Shown here in pieces: positions 6,558-13,740 of a DNA stretch of 13,975 bases. This stretch comes from an uncultured Acetobacteraceae bacterium (GTDB lineage: Bacteria > Pseudomonadota > Alphaproteobacteria > Acetobacterales > Acetobacteraceae): the NCBI GenBank assembly GCA_937930165.1, contig CALGVL010000430.1:1-13975 (forward strand), read 5' to 3'. The translations under genes and the position numbers were made by a program. Under the pieces are notes generated by a model. The model made no database searches and was not told the DNA's origin. It saw only the letters and a program-made list of their open reading frames with translations. How positions within the stretch are numbered: position 1 is the stretch's first letter; every line of letters starts with the position of its first letter.

Positions 6558-6845
6558 ATGGAGACCCGGATGGGAGAGGCCCGTAACCAGCCCGGCGGCC
6601 CCGGCGCGAGCACAGGCGGGGAGCGCGACTTGGCGCGCATGTCCTTCGAGGACGCGCTCCAGGAGCTCGAGGAGATCGTGAAGTCGCTCGAAGGCGGCAA
6701 GGGAACACTGGCCCAGGCGATCGCCGATTACGAGCGCGGCGCCGCCCTCCGCCGCCATTGCGAGGCGAAGCTGGCCGAGGCGGAAGCCAAGGTGCAGGCC
6801 ATCATGGAAGGCCCTTCCGGCCCCAGCCTGCGCGATGTCGAGTGA
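6558..6845 (+). CDS. xseB: Exodeoxyribonuclease VII small subunit
   Basis: Small subunit of exonuclease VII, which with XseA degrades single-stranded DNA to oligonucleotides. The 95-residue product contains the whole XseB helical hairpin: MSFEDALQELEEIVKSLEGG, then LAQAIADYERGAAL, then CEAKLAEAEAKVQ. The usual length is about 80; here a polar, Gly-rich N-terminal extension of about 27 residues precedes MSFEDA. The ATG at 6558 is chosen for its AGGGG seven bases upstream. ATG at 6570, or the ATG of MSFEDA at 6639, would give lengths nearer the family's. xseA is not in the window, so the subunits are encoded apart. The stop at 6843-6845 is followed closely by ispA, and xseB is the first gene of the isoprenoid run. 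Confidence 0.9.
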   Translation: METRMGEARNQPGGPGASTGGERDLARMSFEDALQELEEIVKSLEGGKGTLAQAIADYERGAALRRHCEAKLAEAEAKVQAIMEGPSGPSLRDVE

Positions 6846-6864
6846 GACTGCCCAAGGAATGACC

Positions 6865-7776
6865 ATGACAATCGAGGCCTCCGCCCCATCCCTGCCGCGC
6901 GCCATGGCCGCGGCGGCGGAGGAGATCGATCAGGCGCTCGGCATCCTGCTGCCGCCGGCCGAGGGTCCCGAGGCGCGGCTCTATGAGGCCATGCGCTACG
7001 CCGCCATCGGCGGCGGCAAGCGGCTGCGCGGCTTCCTGGTGCTGGAGGGGGCGCGGCAATTCGGCGTCTCCCGCACCTCCGCCCTGCGCGTCGCCGCCGC
7101 GGTCGAGATGGTGCACGCCTACAGCCTGGTCCATGACGACCTGCCGGCAATGGACGACGACGACCTGCGCCGCGGCAAGCCGACGGTCCACAAGGCCTTC
7201 GACGAGGCCACCGCCATCCTCGCCGGCGATGCGCTGCAATGCCACGCCTTCACCGTGCTGGCCGAGGAGGACACCCACAGCGACCCGGCCGTTCGCGCGG
7301 AGCTGGTCCGCTGCCTCTCCCGCGCCGCCGGGCCGCGTGGCATGTGCGGCGGGCAGATGCTGGACATGCTGGCCGAGGAGAGCAGGACGCCGCTGGACGA
7401 GGTGGCGATCGGCCGGCTGCAAACCCTCAAGACCGGCAAGCTGATCGAATTTTCCGCCGAGGCGGGGGCGCTGCTCGGCAAGGCGCCGCCGGCACAGCGG
7501 CATGCACTGTGTCTTTATGGCCGCGATCTCGGGGCTGCTTTCCAGATCGCCGACGATCTGCTGGACGCGACCGCCAGCGCCGAGGAAACTGGCAAGCGTA
7601 CCGGCAAGGATGCTGCCGCCGGCAAGGCGACGCTGGTGTCCCTGCTCGGGATCGGGCGCGCCCGGCTGCAGGCCGAGCGGCTGGTCAACCAGGCCAAGGG
7701 CCATCTTGACGGCTTCGGCGAACGGGCTGACCTGTTGCGCATGCTTGCAGATTTCGTGATCGAGCGGAGGAACTGA
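6865..7776 (+). CDS. ispA: Polyprenyl synthetase, probable (2E,6E)-farnesyl diphosphate synthase
   Basis: Condenses isopentenyl diphosphate with dimethylallyl and geranyl diphosphate to give farnesyl diphosphate, the precursor of ubiquinone, undecaprenyl phosphate, hopanoids and carotenoids. At 303 residues it matches E. coli IspA (299). The first aspartate-rich motif, DDLPAMD (91-97), has the four-residue insertion typical of bacterial farnesyl synthases. The second is FQIADDLLD with D230, D231 and D234. [14 protein letters not shown] binds diphosphate. The start is ATG at 6865 because AAGGA (6854-6858) then has six bases of spacing; it would abut the ATG at 6859. ATG at 6835 overlaps xseB and adds ten residues. 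The stop overlaps the dxs start by one base (TGATG). Geranylgeranyl specificity cannot be excluded by eye. Confidence 0.93.
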   Translation: MTIEASAPSLPRAMAAAAEEIDQALGILLPPAEGPEARLYEAMRYAAIGGGKRLRGFLVLEGARQFGVSRTSALRVAAAVEMVHAYSLVHDDLPAMDDDDLRRGKPTVHKAFDEATAILAGDALQCHAFTVLAEEDTHSDPAVRAELVRCLSRAAGPRGMCGGQMLDMLAEESRTPLDEVAIGRLQTLKTGKLIEFSAEAGALLGKAPPAQRHALCLYGRDLGAAFQIADDLLDATASAEETGKRTGKDAAAGKATLVSLLGIGRARLQAERLVNQAKGHLDGFGERADLLRMLADFVIERRN

Positions 7777-9698
7777 TGTCCGCACCACCCTCGACTCCGC
7801 TCCTCGACCGGGTCCGTATCCCGGCCGACCTGCGCAATTTCTCGGCCGAGCAGCTGAAGCAGCTCGCCGAGGAAGTGCGGGCGGAAACCATCCATGCCGT
7901 CAGCCAGACCGGCGGGCATCTCGGCGCCTCGCTGGGTGTGGTGGAGCTGACCGTCGCCATCCATGCGGTCTTCGAGACGCCGCATGACCGGCTGATCTGG
8001 GATGTCGGCCATCAGGCCTATCCGCACAAGATCCTCACCGGCCGGCGTGACCGCATCCGCACGCTGCGCCAGGGCGGCGGCCTCTCCGGCTTCACCCGCC
8101 GCAGCGAGAGCGAGTATGACCCCTTCGGCGCAGCGCATTCCAGCACCTCCATCTCCGCCGGCCTCGGCATGGCGGTGGCGCGCGACCTGAAGGGCGACGA
8201 CCGGCACGTCATCGCAGTGATCGGCGACGGCGCCATGAGCGCGGGCATGGCCTATGAGGCCATGAACAATGCTGGTGCCTCCAATGCCAATCTGATCGTC
8301 ATCCTGAACGACAACGACATGTCCATCGCGCCCCCGGTGGGCGCCATGTCGGCCTATCTGTCGCGGCTGATCTCCTCCCGCCCCTTCCTCAACCTGCGGG
8401 ACCTGATGGCGCGGCTGGCCAAGCGCTTCCCCGGGCCGCTGGAGCGCGCGGCGAAGCGCGCCGACGAATATGCCCGCGGCCTGCTGACCGGCGGCACGCT
8501 GTTCGAGGAACTGGGCTTCTACTATGTCGGCCCCATCGACGGGCACGACCTGGATCACCTGCTGCCGGTGCTGCGCAACCTGCGCGACACCGACCACCAG
8601 GGCCCGATCCTGCTGCATGTCGTCACCAAGAAGGGCAAGGGCTACCCGCCCGCCGAAGCCAGCGCCGACAAGTACCACGGCGTGGTGAAGTTCAACGTCA
8701 TCACCGGCGAGCAGCAGAAGGCCCCGCCCGGCCCGCCCAGCTACACCAAGGTCTTCGCCAACGCCCTGATCGCCGAGGCGGAGGCGGATGAGCGCATCGT
8801 CGCCATCAATGCCGCCATGCCCTCCGGCACCGGGCTTGACCTGTTCGGCAAGAAATTCCCGAAGCGCACCTTCGATGTCGGCATCGCGGAGCAGCATGCC
8901 GTCACCTTCGCCGCCGGCATGGCGACGGAGGGGATGAAGCCTTTCTGCGCCATCTACTCCACCTTCCTGCAGCGCGCCTATGACCAGGTGGTGCATGACG
9001 TGGTGCTGCAGTCCCTGCCGGTGCGCTTTGCCATGGACCGCGCCGGGCTGGTCGGCGCCGATGGCGCGACCCATGCCGGCGCCTACGACATCGCCTATCT
9101 CGGCTGCCTGCCCAACATGGTGCTGATGGCTGCGAGCGACGAGGCCGAGCTGATGCACATGGTGGCCACGGCGGCGCAGATCGACGACCGGCCGAGCGCC
9201 TTCCGCTATCCGCGCGGCGAGGGCTTCGGCGTCGAGCTGCCGGCGCGCGGCACGCCGCTGGAGATCGGCAAGGGCCGCATCGTGAAGGAGGGCACCACCG
9301 TCGCCATCCTCTCCTACGGCGCCCGGCTGCGGGAGGCGCTGAAGGCGGCGGAGGAGCTGGGCGCGCGCGGCCTCTCCACCACCGTCGCCGATGCGCGCTT
9401 CGCCAAGCCGCTCGACACCGCCCTGGTGGAGCGGCTGGCGCGGGAGCATGCGGTGCTGATCACCATCGAGGAGGGCTCGATCGGTGGCTTCGGCAGCTTC
9501 GTCCTGCAGCACCTGGCCTGGAAGGGCATGCTGGAGAACGGGCTGAAGGTGCGGCCGATGACGCTGCCCGACCGCCTGATCGAGCATGACAGCCCGAAGA
9601 AGCAGTATGACGATGCCGGGCTGAACGCCGCGCATATCGTCGCCACGGCGGTCGCCGCCCTGGGCGCGGAAGCCACGGCGCTGCCGGCGAGGGCGTGA
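7776..9698 (+). CDS. dxs: 1-deoxy-D-xylulose-5-phosphate synthase
   Basis: First enzyme of the DXP (non-mevalonate) isoprenoid pathway: it joins pyruvate and glyceraldehyde-3-phosphate with thiamine diphosphate. It has 640 residues, the usual length. The N-terminal domain shows [30 protein letters not shown] and [12 protein letters not shown]. The TPP/Mg motif starts at GDG (150-152) and ends at NDNDMS. The pyrimidine-binding domain has the catalytic glutamate E372 in [15 protein letters not shown], plus [14 protein letters not shown] and [15 protein letters not shown]. The C-terminal transketolase domain has [12 protein letters not shown]. The ATG at 7776 follows GGAGG by five bases and overlaps the ispA stop, so translation of the two is probably coupled. 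The gene overlaps the next gene by four bases. Confidence 0.97.
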   Translation: MSAPPSTPLLDRVRIPADLRNFSAEQLKQLAEEVRAETIHAVSQTGGHLGASLGVVELTVAIHAVFETPHDRLIWDVGHQAYPHKILTGRRDRIRTLRQGGGLSGFTRRSESEYDPFGAAHSSTSISAGLGMAVARDLKGDDRHVIAVIGDGAMSAGMAYEAMNNAGASNANLIVILNDNDMSIAPPVGAMSAYLSRLISSRPFLNLRDLMARLAKRFPGPLERAAKRADEYARGLLTGGTLFEELGFYYVGPIDGHDLDHLLPVLRNLRDTDHQGPILLHVVTKKGKGYPPAEASADKYHGVVKFNVITGEQQKAPPGPPSYTKVFANALIAEAEADERIVAINAAMPSGTGLDLFGKKFPKRTFDVGIAEQHAVTFAAGMATEGMKPFCAIYSTFLQRAYDQVVHDVVLQSLPVRFAMDRAGLVGADGATHAGAYDIAYLGCLPNMVLMAASDEAELMHMVATAAQIDDRPSAFRYPRGEGFGVELPARGTPLEIGKGRIVKEGTTVAILSYGARLREALKAAEELGARGLSTTVADARFAKPLDTALVERLAREHAVLITIEEGSIGGFGSFVLQHLAWKGMLENGLKVRPMTLPDRLIEHDSPKKQYDDAGLNAAHIVATAVAALGAEATALPARA

Positions 9699-10453
9699 GG
9701 GAGGCGGCTGTCGCGAAGGCGGGGAAGCTCCGCGCGGATCAGTTGCTGGTGGATCGCGGGCTGGCGGAAAGCCGGACCCGCGCCCAGGCGCTGATCCTCG
9801 CCGGCAAGGTGTTCTCCGGCGAGGTGCGCATCGACAAGCCGGGGCAGATGCTGCCCGAGGACCGGCCCATCGAGGTGCGCGGCCAGGACCATCCCTGGGT
9901 TTCCCGCGGCGGGGTGAAGCTGGCGCATGGGCTGGCGCATTTCGGGCTCTCGCCGGCCGGGCGGGTCTGCCTGGATGTCGGCGCCTCGACTGGCGGCTTC
10001 ACCCATGTGCTGCTGCATCACGGCGCGGCGAAGGTCTATGCGGTGGATGTTGGGCATGGGCAGCTCGCCTGGTCCCTGCGCAACGACCCGCGGGTAGTGG
10101 TGCGGGAGCGGGTGAATGCGCGCTACCTCGATGCCGGGCAGGTGCCGGAGCCCGTTGGCGCGCTGGTCTGCGATGCCAGCTTCATCGGCCTTGCTACCCT
10201 GCTGCCGATGCCGCTGGCGCTCTGCGCCCCCGGCGCCTGGGCCATCGCGCTCATCAAGCCGCAATTCGAGGTGGGGCCGAACGTCGCCAAGGGCGGCGTG
10301 GTGCGGGATGCCGCCGTGCACCGGGCCGTCTGCGACCGCATCACCGCCTGGTGGCGCGGCTTGCCCGGCTGGCAGGTGCTCGGGGTGGAGCCGAGTCCCA
10401 TCCTGGGCCCGGAGGGCAACCGCGAATTCCTGATCGCCGCGCTCCGGGGCTGA
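9695..10453 (+). CDS. tlyA: TlyA family rRNA 2'-O-methyltransferase
   Basis: A 252-residue protein of the TlyA family (often labelled hemolysin A). Well-studied members methylate ribose 2'-OH positions of rRNA, using SAM. The N-terminal S4 RNA-binding domain (about 10-70) contains [20 protein letters not shown] and GKVFSG. The FtsJ/RrmJ-like domain starts at [12 protein letters not shown], with the SAM loop [15 protein letters not shown] and AVDVGHGQL. The K-D-K-E catalytic tetrad looks complete: K75, D160 (VCDASFIGL), K188 (LIKPQFEVG) and E244 (GNREFLI). The GTG start at 9695 overlaps the dxs stop in GTGA, a coupled start. The order ispA-dxs-tlyA is known from Bacillus and other bacteria. 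Whether it modifies 16S, 23S or both cannot be read from sequence. Confidence 0.9.
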   Translation: MREAAVAKAGKLRADQLLVDRGLAESRTRAQALILAGKVFSGEVRIDKPGQMLPEDRPIEVRGQDHPWVSRGGVKLAHGLAHFGLSPAGRVCLDVGASTGGFTHVLLHHGAAKVYAVDVGHGQLAWSLRNDPRVVVRERVNARYLDAGQVPEPVGALVCDASFIGLATLLPMPLALCAPGAWAIALIKPQFEVGPNVAKGGVVRDAAVHRAVCDRITAWWRGLPGWQVLGVEPSPILGPEGNREFLIAALRG

Positions 10454-10470
10454 CCGGCCGCGGCTGGCCA

Positions 10471-10486
10471 GCCCGCCGGCGCGGGC
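10471..10486. terminator. Short GC hairpin after tlyA
   Basis: GCCCGC (10471-10476) pairs with GCGGGC (10481-10486) around CGGC; a 12-base palindrome, GGCTGGCCAGCC, lies just before it at 10462-10473. No T-tract follows. It could end the isoprenoid transcript or simply reflect base composition. Confidence 0.25.
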
Positions 10487-10488
10487 GC

Positions 10489-10494
10489 TATAGG
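10489..10494 (+). promoter_or_regulatory. Possible -10 box for the thioesterase-thiolase pair
   Basis: TATAGG stands out in a GC-rich spacer, 25 bases before the thioesterase ATG. No convincing -35 hexamer is present at normal spacing. It would allow these two genes to be expressed apart from the isoprenoid operon. Confidence 0.25.
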
Positions 10495-10519
10495 GGGAGG
10501 GAACAGCCGCCGAGGAACG

Positions 10520-10948
10520 ATGCCGCACGACCTTTTGCCCCCCTTCGATCCAATCGCCGCCGGTTGGAAGCGCATGGATCCGGAAGGCTACCCGGCACTG
10601 ATCGGCCCCTTCTTCGCGAGGCGGGAGGGCGAGGGCTGGCGCTACGGCTTCCTGGCGGAGCCGCGGCACCGCAACATGGGCGGCGTCGTGCATGGCGGCA
10701 TGCTGATGAGCTTCGCCGACGATGTCCTCGGCATCACGGTCTGGGCAGCGGCGGGACGCAAGCCCTGCACCACCGTCCAGCTCAACACGCATTTCATAGC
10801 CCCCGCCCGTGTCGGTGATTTCGTCGAGGGGCGAGCGGAGGTCCTGCGCGCCACACGCAGCGTCGTCTTCGTCCGCGGCGTGCTGACCGTGGGCGAGCGC
10901 ACCATCGCCCATGCGGACGGGGTGTGGAAGATCCTCGGCGCCAACTGA
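10520..10948 (+). CDS. PaaI/YbgC-like hotdog-fold thioesterase
   Basis: A 142-residue, single-domain hotdog protein of the PaaI thioesterase type, which hydrolyses acyl-CoA thioesters in the cytoplasm. The signature is HRNMGGVVHGGMLMSFADD (residues 51-69), where HGG precedes the long central helix bearing the acidic residue. The strand TTVQLNTHFIAPARVGD and the closing strands VVFVRGVLTVG and IAHADGVWKIL complete the fold. The ATG at 10520 has GAGGAA two bases upstream, which is tight. The gene lies 66 bases after tlyA and 18 bases before the thiolase, so it is probably co-transcribed with the thiolase. No phenylacetate genes are nearby, so the PaaI name should not be taken as the pathway; the substrate is unknown. 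Confidence 0.85.
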   Translation: MPHDLLPPFDPIAAGWKRMDPEGYPALIGPFFARREGEGWRYGFLAEPRHRNMGGVVHGGMLMSFADDVLGITVWAAAGRKPCTTVQLNTHFIAPARVGDFVEGRAEVLRATRSVVFVRGVLTVGERTIAHADGVWKILGAN

Positions 10949-10966
10949 CAATCAGGGAGAGAAGCC

Positions 10967-12169
10967 ATGCGCTCCGCCGTCATCGTCTCCACTGCCCGCA
11001 CGCCGATCGGGCGTGCCTATCGTGGCGCCTTCAATGACACCCAGGCCCAGGCGCTGGGCGGCCATGTCATCGCGGCGGCGGTGCAGCGCGCCGGACTCGA
11101 CCCGCAGGAGGTCGAGGACGTCATCATGGGCGCGGCGCTGCAGCAGGGCAGCCAGGGCTCCAACATGGCGCGGCAATGCGCGCTGCGCGCCGGCCTGCCC
11201 GACACCGTGCCGGGGATGAGCGTGGACCGGCAATGCTCCTCCGGTCTCATGGCCATCGCCACGGCGGCGAAGCAGGTGATCGCGGATGGCATGCAGGTGG
11301 TGGTGGGCGGCGGCCTCGAATCCATCTCCCTGGTGCAGAACGACAAGATGAACCGCTACCGCACCCGCGACCCCTGGCTGGAGGAGCGGGTGCCGCAGCT
11401 CTACATGACCATGCTGGAGACCGCGGAGATCGTCGCCGACCGCTACAATGTCAGCCGGGAGGCGCAGGACGCCTACGCCCTGCAATCGCAGCAGCGCACG
11501 GCGGCGGCGCAGGCGGCCGGACGCTTCGATGCCGAGATCGTCCCCATGCCCTCCGTCATGGTCGTGCAGGACAAGAACACGGGCGAGATCTCCCGCAAGG
11601 AGGTCACGCTGACCAAGGACGAGGGCAACCGGCCCGACACGAAACTGGAAGGGCTGGCGGCGCTGCAGCCGGTCTTCAAGGATGGGCAGCGGGTGAAGCA
11701 GGGGCGGTTCATCACCGCCGGCAATGCCTCCCAGCTCTCGGACGGCGCCTCCGCCTGCGTGGTGATGGAGGAGAAGGAAGCGTCGCGCCGCGGGCTGCAA
11801 CCCCTTGGCATCTATCGCGGCATGGCGGTGGCGGGCTGCGACCCGGCGGAGATGGGCATCGGCCCGGTCTTCGCCGTGCCCAAGCTGCTGAAGCAGCATG
11901 GGCTGAAGGTGGAGGATATCGACCTCTGGGAGCTGAACGAGGCCTTCGCCTGCCAGGTCATCTACTGCCGCGACCGGCTGGGCATCCCGAATGACCGGCT
12001 GAACGTGAATGGCGGCGCCATTTCCATCGGCCATCCCTATGGCATGAGCGGCGCACGCATGACCGGCCATGCACTGATCGAGGCGAAGCGCCGCGGCGGG
12101 CGCTTCGTCGTCATCACCATGTGCATTGGCGGCGGCCAGGGCGCCGCGGGGTTGTTCGAGGTCGCGTGA
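10967..12169 (+). CDS. Thiolase (acetyl-CoA C-acetyltransferase / acyltransferase)
   Basis: A 400-residue thiolase that either condenses two acetyl-CoA or cleaves 3-ketoacyl-CoA. The active-site residues are all present: nucleophile C90 in [14 protein letters not shown]356 in [15 protein letters not shown], and C386 in [16 protein letters not shown] is also present. The N terminus, [19 protein letters not shown], is standard. A loop with the motifs QNDKMNRYR and YMTMLETAE replaces the region typical of PhaA-type acetoacetyl-CoA thiolases. That makes me favour a degradative acyl-CoA thiolase, but only moderately. GGGAGAG lies just upstream of the ATG at 10967. There is no FadB or hydroxyacyl-CoA dehydrogenase gene next to it. 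The neighbouring thioesterase suggests a shared acyl-CoA substrate. It converges on the minus-strand genes. Confidence 0.92.
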   Translation: MRSAVIVSTARTPIGRAYRGAFNDTQAQALGGHVIAAAVQRAGLDPQEVEDVIMGAALQQGSQGSNMARQCALRAGLPDTVPGMSVDRQCSSGLMAIATAAKQVIADGMQVVVGGGLESISLVQNDKMNRYRTRDPWLEERVPQLYMTMLETAEIVADRYNVSREAQDAYALQSQQRTAAAQAAGRFDAEIVPMPSVMVVQDKNTGEISRKEVTLTKDEGNRPDTKLEGLAALQPVFKDGQRVKQGRFITAGNASQLSDGASACVVMEEKEASRRGLQPLGIYRGMAVAGCDPAEMGIGPVFAVPKLLKQHGLKVEDIDLWELNEAFACQVIYCRDRLGIPNDRLNVNGGAISIGHPYGMSGARMTGHALIEAKRRGGRFVVITMCIGGGQGAAGLFEVA

Positions 12170-12182
12170 CCGAAACGGTGGT

Positions 12183-12210
12183 CCGCCCGGGCCGGGTCAG
12201 GTCCGGGCGG
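12183..12210. terminator. Stem-loop between convergent thiolase and small gene
   Basis: CCGCCCGG (12183-12190) pairs with CCGGGCGG (12203-12210), eight base pairs around a 12-base loop. It starts 14 bases after the thiolase stop and overlaps the last codons of the 47-residue gene, a natural place for bidirectional termination. There is no T-tract. Confidence 0.4.
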
Positions 12211-12340
12211 CGCCGCGCATCTCCTGGGCGCTGATCTCGGCCAGTAAGGTCCAGACCCGGTCCGGGTCCATCCGCACTTCGGGATCGTTCAGAAGCCGGT
12301 CAAGTTCGGCGAGCTTGGCCTGGAACTCGCGTTCAGTCAT
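12197..12340 (-). CDS. Small helical protein of 47 residues, unknown function
   Basis: A complete short gene: the ATG at 12340 has GAGGA four bases upstream and the frame closes with TGA at 12197-12199. The product starts MTEREFQAKLAELDRLLNDP, continues EVRMDPDRVWTLLAEIS and ends AQEMRGAART. It is charged, has no cysteine, signal peptide or membrane segment, and would form two short amphipathic helices split at the Asp-Pro steps. The N-terminal part faintly recalls the first helix of peptide chain release factor 1 (LDRLL, DPEV), but this is too short to count as homology. Codon use, with G/C at most third positions, matches neighbouring genes, which supports real coding. It lies downstream of the 402-residue gene on the same strand (108-base gap) and converges on the thiolase gene. 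Confidence 0.6.
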   Translation of the reverse strand: MTEREFQAKLAELDRLLNDPEVRMDPDRVWTLLAEISAQEMRGAART

Positions 12341-12364
12341 CGTGTCCTCATCCTCGCACCGGTC

Positions 12365-12382
12365 CCGCTCCAACGGGAGCGG
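12365..12382. terminator. Short perfect hairpin between two minus-strand genes
   Basis: CCGCTCC (12365-12371) pairs with GGAGCGG (12376-12382) around AACG. It lies in the 108-base gap between the 402-residue and 47-residue genes, upstream of the latter's ribosome site. It has no T-tract, so it may attenuate or process the transcript instead of ending it. Confidence 0.35.
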
Positions 12383-12409
12383 CCCTCAAGTGTGCGAAGG
12401 AACGTGGCA

Positions 12410-12425
12410 GAAACCGTGCGGTTTC
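12410..12425 (-). terminator. Hairpin just downstream of the 402-residue gene
   Basis: GAAACCG (12410-12416) pairs with CGGTTTC (12419-12425), effectively a six-pair stem with a GTGC loop. On the minus strand it falls about 24 bases after the TAG stop at 12449-12451. It is followed by TGCCACGTTCC, only slightly T-enriched. It is a moderate candidate for the transcript end of that gene. Confidence 0.35.
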
Positions 12426-12448
12426 CGGGTAACAGCGCGGCGCGTTTG

Positions 12449-13657
12449 CTACACAGAGGAGAGAACGGCCGGGGCCAGGGCCGGCAGCCGCGCCGCCGGA
12501 TGCGCCGGGTTGCGGAAGCGCAGCTCCCCCTCCGGCGCCGCATCCGGCGCCGCCGCCCCGAACAGCTCGAAACGGGAGGCGCAGGAGACGGCGACCACCC
12601 GCCGCGCCGCCGGCGTGGTCAGAAAGCGGCGGATCGCGCCCTCGAGCTCCAGTTGCTCACGCAGGTTGCGCCATTCGGTGCGGTCCACATCCTCCAGGAA
12701 GACCGCCAGGATTCCGGGCTCCCGGCCGGAGAGGCGGCGCTCGGCCGCCAGGGCCAGGCGGCGGCAGATGGCGGCGGCGATCTCGTCCCCCTGGGAGGAG
12801 CGGGCCGCCATGACGAAGATGCTGCCGCTGCCGGCCTCGGTGGTGACGGCCAGATGCGCCTCCGGCCCGAATTGGGCGCGCAGCCGGGCGGGCAGGCCGC
12901 CACCCTGGTCCTGCACCTGGGCGCCGGCCAGCACCAGCGGGTCCAGCTTCAGGACCGCCTGGGCGCCGGCATCCTGGCGCTTCTCCGCGGCCAGCAGGGC
13001 GCTGATCCGCCGGTGCAGCTCCGCGAGCTGATCTGGTCCGGAAATCCCTTCCGGCAGGGTCATCTTCAGCAGGTAGCGGCCGGGATGGGCGGCGAGCCAA
13101 GTCTGCAATTCCGGATTGATCCGGTCCACCAGCGCATACCAGTCGCCCCGGTGCAGGCGCCGGCCTTCCTCGGCGGAGATGGTCTCGCAGGCCACCTCGG
13201 CACTGGCGCCGGCGCGTTCCACCCGCAGGTCATGCCGCGTGCCTTCGGTCAGGCCCACGAAATGCACCTCGAAGCCGCGGCTGCGGAGCAGGGCGGCGGT
13301 GCGCAGCCGGTGGAAGAGAGGGATCAGCGTTCCCTCGCCGGTCAGCCCGGCCAGAATCTCCTGCCGCAGTCGGGCGCGAGGAGCAGGGGGCAGGCTGTCG
13401 GCCAGGTGCACCGCCTCCCGTGCCAGGGCGTGGAGATGGCGCTCGGCCTTGCTGGCGCCGGCCAGCGCCTTCCGGTCGCCGAGCCTGGCGAGGGCCAGCT
13501 CCAGCGCATGTCGCTGCTGCGCGGCCCGGCCGAGGGCCGAGCCGGACTGCACCTGACTGCCGAGATGGGAGAGGCGCTTGCCCCAGGCCGCCTCGCCGCA
13601 GAGGGCGATGAAGGCGCCGATCGGTCCGGCGGGCGACGGCGGCTCGTCGAAGGGCAT
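12449..13657 (-). CDS. Unknown 402-residue protein with a degenerate PD-(D/E)XK-like core
   Basis: The start is ATG at 13657 with an AGGAGAGG ribosome site close upstream; the longer frame above it runs through the aroC gene and is rejected. The product is soluble, with no signal peptide or membrane segment. Residues 1-115 are mainly helical, with ALGRAAQQRHALELALARLG and later RLRQEILAGL. Residues 115-205 look like a restriction-endonuclease-type core: a helix LFHRLRTAALLRSRGFEVHFV, a strand containing RHDLRVE (D143), a strand AEVACETIS (153-161), then EEGRRLHRGDWYALVDRI. From memory, related proteins carry ECK where this one has A156-C157-E158. No lysine occurs at 150-170, so nuclease activity is unlikely if the alignment is right. 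The C-terminal half (245-402) is mixed alpha/beta with no motif I know. It sits 83 bases after aroC on the same strand. Function is unknown. Confidence 0.75.
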   Translation of the reverse strand: MPFDEPPSPAGPIGAFIALCGEAAWGKRLSHLGSQVQSGSALGRAAQQRHALELALARLGDRKALAGASKAERHLHALAREAVHLADSLPPAPRARLRQEILAGLTGEGTLIPLFHRLRTAALLRSRGFEVHFVGLTEGTRHDLRVERAGASAEVACETISAEEGRRLHRGDWYALVDRINPELQTWLAAHPGRYLLKMTLPEGISGPDQLAELHRRISALLAAEKRQDAGAQAVLKLDPLVLAGAQVQDQGGGLPARLRAQFGPEAHLAVTTEAGSGSIFVMAARSSQGDEIAAAICRRLALAAERRLSGREPGILAVFLEDVDRTEWRNLREQLELEGAIRRFLTTPAARRVVAVSCASRFELFGAAAPDAAPEGELRFRNPAHPAARLPALAPAVLSSV

Positions 13658-13688
13658 GGCCTCTCCTCGTCCTCCTCTGTGCCCGATG

Positions 13689-13717
13689 CCTAAGCCCTGT
13701 CGCGCCGGAGCCGTCAA
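13689..13717 (-). promoter_or_regulatory. Possible promoter for the 402-residue gene
   Basis: On the minus strand, CTTGACG (TTGACG at 13717-13712) matches five of six -35 positions. After a 17-base spacer comes CTTAGG (13694-13689) at the -10 position, a poor match to TATAAT. The start codon lies about 32 bases downstream with a ribosome site between. The -35 overlaps the foot of the aroC hairpin. Confidence 0.35.
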
Positions 13718-13733
13718 GGCGGAACCCCGCCTT
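13716..13733 (-). terminator. Hairpin after aroC
   Basis: AAGGCGG (13716-13722) pairs with CCGCCTT (13727-13733) around AACC, seven base pairs, starting eight bases after the aroC stop on the minus strand. No T-tract follows. It probably marks the end of the aroC transcript, and the next gene's possible -35 box begins at its edge. Confidence 0.45.
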
Positions 13734-13740
13734 CCGCGGG

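Noticed and set aside
7515..9635. 706-codon minus-strand frame
   Set aside because: It is antisense to ispA and dxs; it is the longest shadow in the window and lacks any domain.
9314..10951. 545-codon minus-strand frame
   Set aside because: It is antisense to the dxs end, tlyA and the thioesterase, all firmly identified.
10952..12070. 372-codon minus-strand frame
   Set aside because: It is antisense to the thiolase, whose three catalytic residues are on the plus strand.
12126..13031. 301-codon plus-strand frame after the thiolase
   Set aside because: It is Ser/Arg-rich and runs antisense to the 47- and 402-residue genes; no ribosome site.
12392..13693. 433-codon plus-strand frame covering the 402-residue gene
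   Set aside because: The minus strand has a ribosome site, balanced composition and fold-like segments; the plus translation is Gln/Gly/Arg-rich as antisense frames here are.
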